Shown here: positions 60,551 through 64,000 of the stretch, piece by piece
Numbering within the stretch: the first letter of the stretch is position 1
How the letters are laid out: every line of letters begins with the position of its first letter
NCBI RefSeq assembly: GCF_000024545.1
Contig: NC_013947.1
Location: 1,612,001-1,676,000 of the forward strand
Direction of reading: 5' to 3'
DNA length: 64,000 nt
Origin: Stackebrandtia nassauensis DSM 44728
GTDB lineage: Bacteria > Actinomycetota > Actinomycetes > Mycobacteriales > Micromonosporaceae
The notes under the pieces: generated by a model
Told to the model about the DNA's origin: nothing
What the model saw: the letters and a program-made list of their open reading frames with translations, nothing else
Databases searched by the model: none
Translations under genes and position numbers: made by a program

Positions 60551-63313
60551 ATGCGTAAGCGGAAACTGATTGAGGTCGCACTACCCCTAGAAGCAATAAA
60601 CCGTGAGTCGGCACGGGAGAAGTCGATTCGGCATGGACATCCGTCGACGTTGCATCTCTGGTGGGCTCGTCGCCCACTTGCGGCGGCTCGGGCAGTGCTG
60701 TTCGCGCAGCTTGTCGATGATCCATCCTCTCGGCCCGAGGAATTCCCAACTGAGGAGCTGCAACGTAAAGAGCGCGAGCGGCTGCACAAACTTATCGAGC
60801 GGCTTGTCGTATGGGAAAATGCTCGGGACGAGAAACTGTTCGCTGAGGCATATGCTGAGATCCTAAATTCCACAAACGACTACCCGCCACCGATTCTAGA
60901 TCCATTCGCTGGCGGTGGTTCTATACCGCTTGAAGCAAAACGTCTTGGCCTGGAAGCATATGCCTCTGATCTCAATCCGGTTGCAGTTCTTATCAACAAA
61001 GCCCTAATTGAGCTCCCGCCAAAATTCCATGGCCAGCTGCCTGTCTTTCCTGGGCTGGCAGACTCTGAGTTTCGGGTTTGGAAGGGGACACAGGGACTTG
61101 CTGCAGATGTTCGTGCCTATGGTGCCTGGATGGGCGAGGAGGCTGAGGATCGGATTGGCCACCTCTACCCAAAGGCCCATCTTCCCGATGGTTCAAAAGC
61201 TACAGTCATCGCTTGGATCTGGGCCCGTAGTGTAACCTGCCCCAACCCTGCCTGTCGCATTGAGATGCCACTGGTCCGGTCATGGTGGTTGGGCAAGAAG
61301 AAAGGGAAGGAAGCGTACGTGGTTCCTTCCGTGGTCGCCGACCCTAGTCATACTTCGGGATATCGGGTGAAGTTCGAGATTGGTCACGATACGGCCGGTA
61401 TGCCAACCAAGGAAAGCGACGGCACAATGTCAGGGCGTAAGGGCGGCAGTTGCATTGCCTGTGGCTCGCTAGTGAGCAAGGATCACATCAAATCTGAAGG
61501 CATGGCTGGACGAATGGGCGCGACACTTATGGCTGTTGTTACAGAAGGCAAACGTCAACGGATCTACATTTCTCCGACAGAAGAGCATGTCACAGCTGCG
61601 CAAGTCGAGCGACCGAACGATGTGCCAGAACAGGAACTTGGCTACGACCCACGCAATATCTGGACACCACAGTATGGCTTGACGAAATTTTCAGATCTTT
61701 TCACTAATCGTCAACTTGTCGCGCTTACGACTTTCAGCGACCTCATCTCTGAGGCTCGTGATCGTGTCCTCGCTGATGGAGGCAAGACTGAGTATGCCGA
61801 CGCCGTTTCGACCTACCTTGGACTTGTAGTCAGCAAGATGACAGATCGGAATTCTACTCTTGTCAATTGGTATGTTTCGCGTGAGTCAACCAGCTCAACA
61901 TTCGCTCGCCAAGCACTTCCTATGGTATGGGATTTCGCAGAGGTCGAGCCGCTTGGCGCGAACACGGGTTCTTTCAGTAATTCGCTTCTTTGGACGGCTG
62001 AGGCAATTGAAGGACTTTGTAGTAAAGGAGGAACATCGATAAGTCAGAGCGATGCTGCTTCGCGTCGTTATAATGGAGTACCACTTAGTACAGACCCACC
62101 ATACTACGACAATATCAGTTATTCAGATCTTTCCGACTACTTCTATGTGTGGCTTCGGCGATCACTATGGTCAATTTATCCCGATCTGTTTGCAACGGTG
62201 CTTGTGCCGAAAGAGCAGGAACTTGTCGCTAACCCGTATCGCCATGGAGGCAAGGCGAAGGCAAGGAAATTCTTTGAAGACGGTTTTCGAAAGGTCTTTA
62301 CTCTTGCTCGTAACGCTGACCGTATGGGCTTGCCCATAACTGTTTACTATGCATTCAAGCAGAACAGCATTGATGAAACGGGCAAAGCTTCAACGGGTTG
62401 GGAAACCTTCCTGGAAAGCATGATCCATGCTGGCTGGGAGATAACGTCTACATGGCCGTTGCGCAGCGAGCTTTCGAACCGAATGTTGGCAAGCGGAACG
62501 AATTCGCTCGCCTCCTCAATAGTACTGTCCCTTCGACCGTGTCCTAAGAATGCTTCTACGACGGATCGACGAGGGTTTATTAGAGCTCTGGAAGCCGAAC
62601 TTCCCGAAGCGCTACGCAAAATGCAGCATGGTCAGATTTCCCCTGTCGACTTGCCGCAAGCCGCGATCGGTCCCGGAATGGCGGTGTTCAGTCGTTACGC
62701 TGCGGTAATCGAGAACGATGGTTCAAAGATGTCCGTCAGATCAGCACTGGCTCGGATCAATGAGGTTCTCGACCAAGTACTGTCCGAACAAGAGGGTGAC
62801 TTCGACGAGACCACTCGCTTCGCCGTCACGTGGTACCGCCAGCACGGATATGGGGCGGGAGAGTTCGGCAACGCGGACAGTCTCGCCCGGGCTCGAAACA
62901 CCAGTGTCGACACGATGAGTGGTGCCGGGATTCTTACGAGCCGAGCAAGCAAGGTTCAACTCATCAGACCGTTGGACCTGCCGAAGAAGTACCACGTACT
63001 CCAAGACGGTGTCACCAGCAATTGGGAAGCGCTGCATCACCTAGTCAAAATCGTGGAACGCAATGGGATCCCGCGAGCTGGCGAATTTCTTCACACCGCG
63101 TTGAGCCGCTCGGAGGAAGAGATCAACGCAGACATCATCAAAGAACTTGGCCACCTGTTGTTCCGTATCTCCGAAAACCACGGTTGGGCCCATGACGCGC
63201 TTAGCTTCAACAACCTAGTTACAAGCTGGCCCGAGATCCTCGAGGCGGCGCGATCCGCAGAAGAGCCTGGATACATGCAGCCCTCACTGAACCTTCCCGA
63301 CGAGGACAACTGA
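60551..63313 (+). CDS. DUF1156 DNA methylase (phage-defence type)
   Basis: A 920-residue putative adenine-specific DNA methyltransferase. The DUF1156 N-terminus reads EVALPLEAINRESAREKSIR and HPSTLHLWWARRPLAAARAV. Motif I is DPFAGGGSIPLEAKRLG (about 117-133), and the catalytic motif DPPYYDNISYSDL lies near 516. Two cysteine pairs (CPNPAC near 230, CIAC near 301) may bind zinc. GC content is much lower than elsewhere, with many A/T-ending codons, pointing to horizontal transfer. The HEPN gene follows after one base. Such pairs occur in DISARM-like defence islands; restriction partners would be outside the window. Confidence 0.87.
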   Translation: MRKRKLIEVALPLEAINRESAREKSIRHGHPSTLHLWWARRPLAAARAVLFAQLVDDPSSRPEEFPTEELQRKERERLHKLIERLVVWENARDEKLFAEAYAEILNSTNDYPPPILDPFAGGGSIPLEAKRLGLEAYASDLNPVAVLINKALIELPPKFHGQLPVFPGLADSEFRVWKGTQGLAADVRAYGAWMGEEAEDRIGHLYPKAHLPDGSKATVIAWIWARSVTCPNPACRIEMPLVRSWWLGKKKGKEAYVVPSVVADPSHTSGYRVKFEIGHDTAGMPTKESDGTMSGRKGGSCIACGSLVSKDHIKSEGMAGRMGATLMAVVTEGKRQRIYISPTEEHVTAAQVERPNDVPEQELGYDPRNIWTPQYGLTKFSDLFTNRQLVALTTFSDLISEARDRVLADGGKTEYADAVSTYLGLVVSKMTDRNSTLVNWYVSRESTSSTFARQALPMVWDFAEVEPLGANTGSFSNSLLWTAEAIEGLCSKGGTSISQSDAASRRYNGVPLSTDPPYYDNISYSDLSDYFYVWLRRSLWSIYPDLFATVLVPKEQELVANPYRHGGKAKARKFFEDGFRKVFTLARNADRMGLPITVYYAFKQNSIDETGKASTGWETFLESMIHAGWEITSTWPLRSELSNRMLASGTNSLASSIVLSLRPCPKNASTTDRRGFIRALEAELPEALRKMQHGQISPVDLPQAAIGPGMAVFSRYAAVIENDGSKMSVRSALARINEVLDQVLSEQEGDFDETTRFAVTWYRQHGYGAGEFGNADSLARARNTSVDTMSGAGILTSRASKVQLIRPLDLPKKYHVLQDGVTSNWEALHHLVKIVERNGIPRAGEFLHTALSRSEEEINADIIKELGHLLFRISENHGWAHDALSFNNLVTSWPEILEAARSAEEPGYMQPSLNLPDEDN

Positions 63314-63314
63314 C

Positions 63315-64000
63315 ATGGCCACCAGCAACCGCGACCGCATAGGCCAGATGTTCGACCTCCTAGCCCCCCAACTAGACGGCTTCCTCTCCCGAATCCTCAA
63401 CCGCCAACTCGGCGCCGGGCGCACCTGGGTCGACATCGTCACCGCCGCCGAAGCTAACAACGGCCGCGAAGTGCACCACGGCGACATCTCAATCCAGCTA
63501 AAGCTCATCACCCAGAACTACACCAACCGCTTCCGATCTGGCTGGAATCCCCTTCGCTCGCATCTCAACCGCACCCACGAGGCCTACGCCTCCGAGCTCC
63601 TGCAAGTCCGTCACACCTGGGCCCACGGTAAAGCTTTCACCGACGACGACGCCTACCGAGCCCTCGACACCGCCCAGCGCCTCGCCACCGCAATCGGAGC
63701 CGCCGGTACCAGCGACGACATCGCCCAGATCCGACTCAACCTTCGCCGCGTCACGGCCGACAAAGACGACAAGAAAGCTCTCAAAGCCGCAGTCGACAAT
63801 CCCGAAGCCTCTGGCTTGAAACCCTGGCGCGAAGTACTTCCGCCCCACGATGACGTAGCGACCGGCAACTTCCACGCATCCGAATTCGCCGCCGACCTCT
63901 ACAAAGTCTCCACCGGCGGTGAGTTGGACACCGACTACTCTGACCCCGTCGAATTCTTCAATCGCACTTACCTCACCGAAGGTCTGCGTGACCTCATCAC
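63315..64000 (+). CDS. Swt1-type HEPN domain protein, N-terminal part (likely DUF499 ATPase)
   Basis: The first ~228 residues, cut by the window end. The N-terminal HEPN-like domain has the RNase signature R-x4-H: Arg99 and His104 in QVRHTWAHG. The Swt1-like start (FDLLAPQLDGFLSRIL) and position straight after a DUF1156 gene match proteins that continue into a DUF499 AAA-type ATPase, but that part is not visible. The segment GNFHASEFAADLYKVSTG resembles the start of DUF499. A defence role is inferred from family and neighbour. Confidence 0.75.
   Translation, partial: MATSNRDRIGQMFDLLAPQLDGFLSRILNRQLGAGRTWVDIVTAAEANNGREVHHGDISIQLKLITQNYTNRFRSGWNPLRSHLNRTHEAYASELLQVRHTWAHGKAFTDDDAYRALDTAQRLATAIGAAGTSDDIAQIRLNLRRVTADKDDKKALKAAVDNPEASGLKPWREVLPPHDDVATGNFHASEFAADLYKVSTGGELDTDYSDPVEFFNRTYLTEGLRDLI

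Overview
The window is chromosomal DNA of a high-GC actinobacterium. The evidence is a strong G/C bias at codon third positions, many GTG starts, a mec-cysO-cysM cysteine operon, NucS mismatch endonuclease, a streptogrisin-type protease pair, PASTA-kinase remnants, and a murI/MBL/rph/rdgB neighbourhood known from Mycobacterium and its relatives. A Glycomycetales-like host is a guess, not shown. No rRNA, insertion sequence, CRISPR array or phage cluster was seen. One tRNA, Leu(UAG), is present.

Layout. 0-13.5 kb: a MarR-controlled efflux pump and oxidoreductase, a TetR/hydrolase pair, a ZIP transporter, a spermidine-synthase-like protein, an ECF sigma factor with an alkyltransferase, methionine aminopeptidase, an FKBP, a membrane pseudokinase with a PASTA domain, and mec-cysO-cysM. 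13.6-17.8 kb: murI and a metallo-hydrolase facing rph-rdgB, then an HNH endonuclease beside tRNA-Leu. 17.9-26.5 kb: a sugar-acid catabolic island with a GntR regulator, a TRAP-like permease, otnK, otnC, a signal-less binding-protein homologue, and on the other strand a hydroxyacid dehydrogenase, otnI and an Asp/Glu racemase. The two outer promoters share AT-rich boxes repeated every 20 bp. 26.5-34 kb: secreted proteases, regulators and a peroxiredoxin. 34-46.5 kb: an imine-reductase-like enzyme, a cbiMNQO nickel/cobalt importer under a near-perfect Nur box, regulators, hydrolases, a sulfatase and a potassium channel. 46.5-60.3 kb: Tat-exported PhoD, the subtilase/sigma/CHAT operon, a MoxR-DUF58-DUF4129 membrane cluster, an NDH-2-like oxidoreductase and nucS. 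60.5-64 kb: the start of a low-GC phage-defence-like operon, with a DUF1156 methylase and a Swt1-type HEPN protein cut by the window edge.

The most interesting segment is 48.6-53.9 kb. It holds an intracellular subtilase, an ECF-like sigma factor, a small beta-domain protein and a TPR-CHAT caspase-like protease as one apparent transcription unit. This recalls the protease-controlled sigma factor of type III-E CRISPR systems, but no CRISPR component is visible here. The second highlight is the DUF1156/HEPN operon at the right edge. Two enzyme genes (near 2 kb and 9.5 kb) have no in-frame stop where their family normally ends, and deserve a check of the raw sequence.
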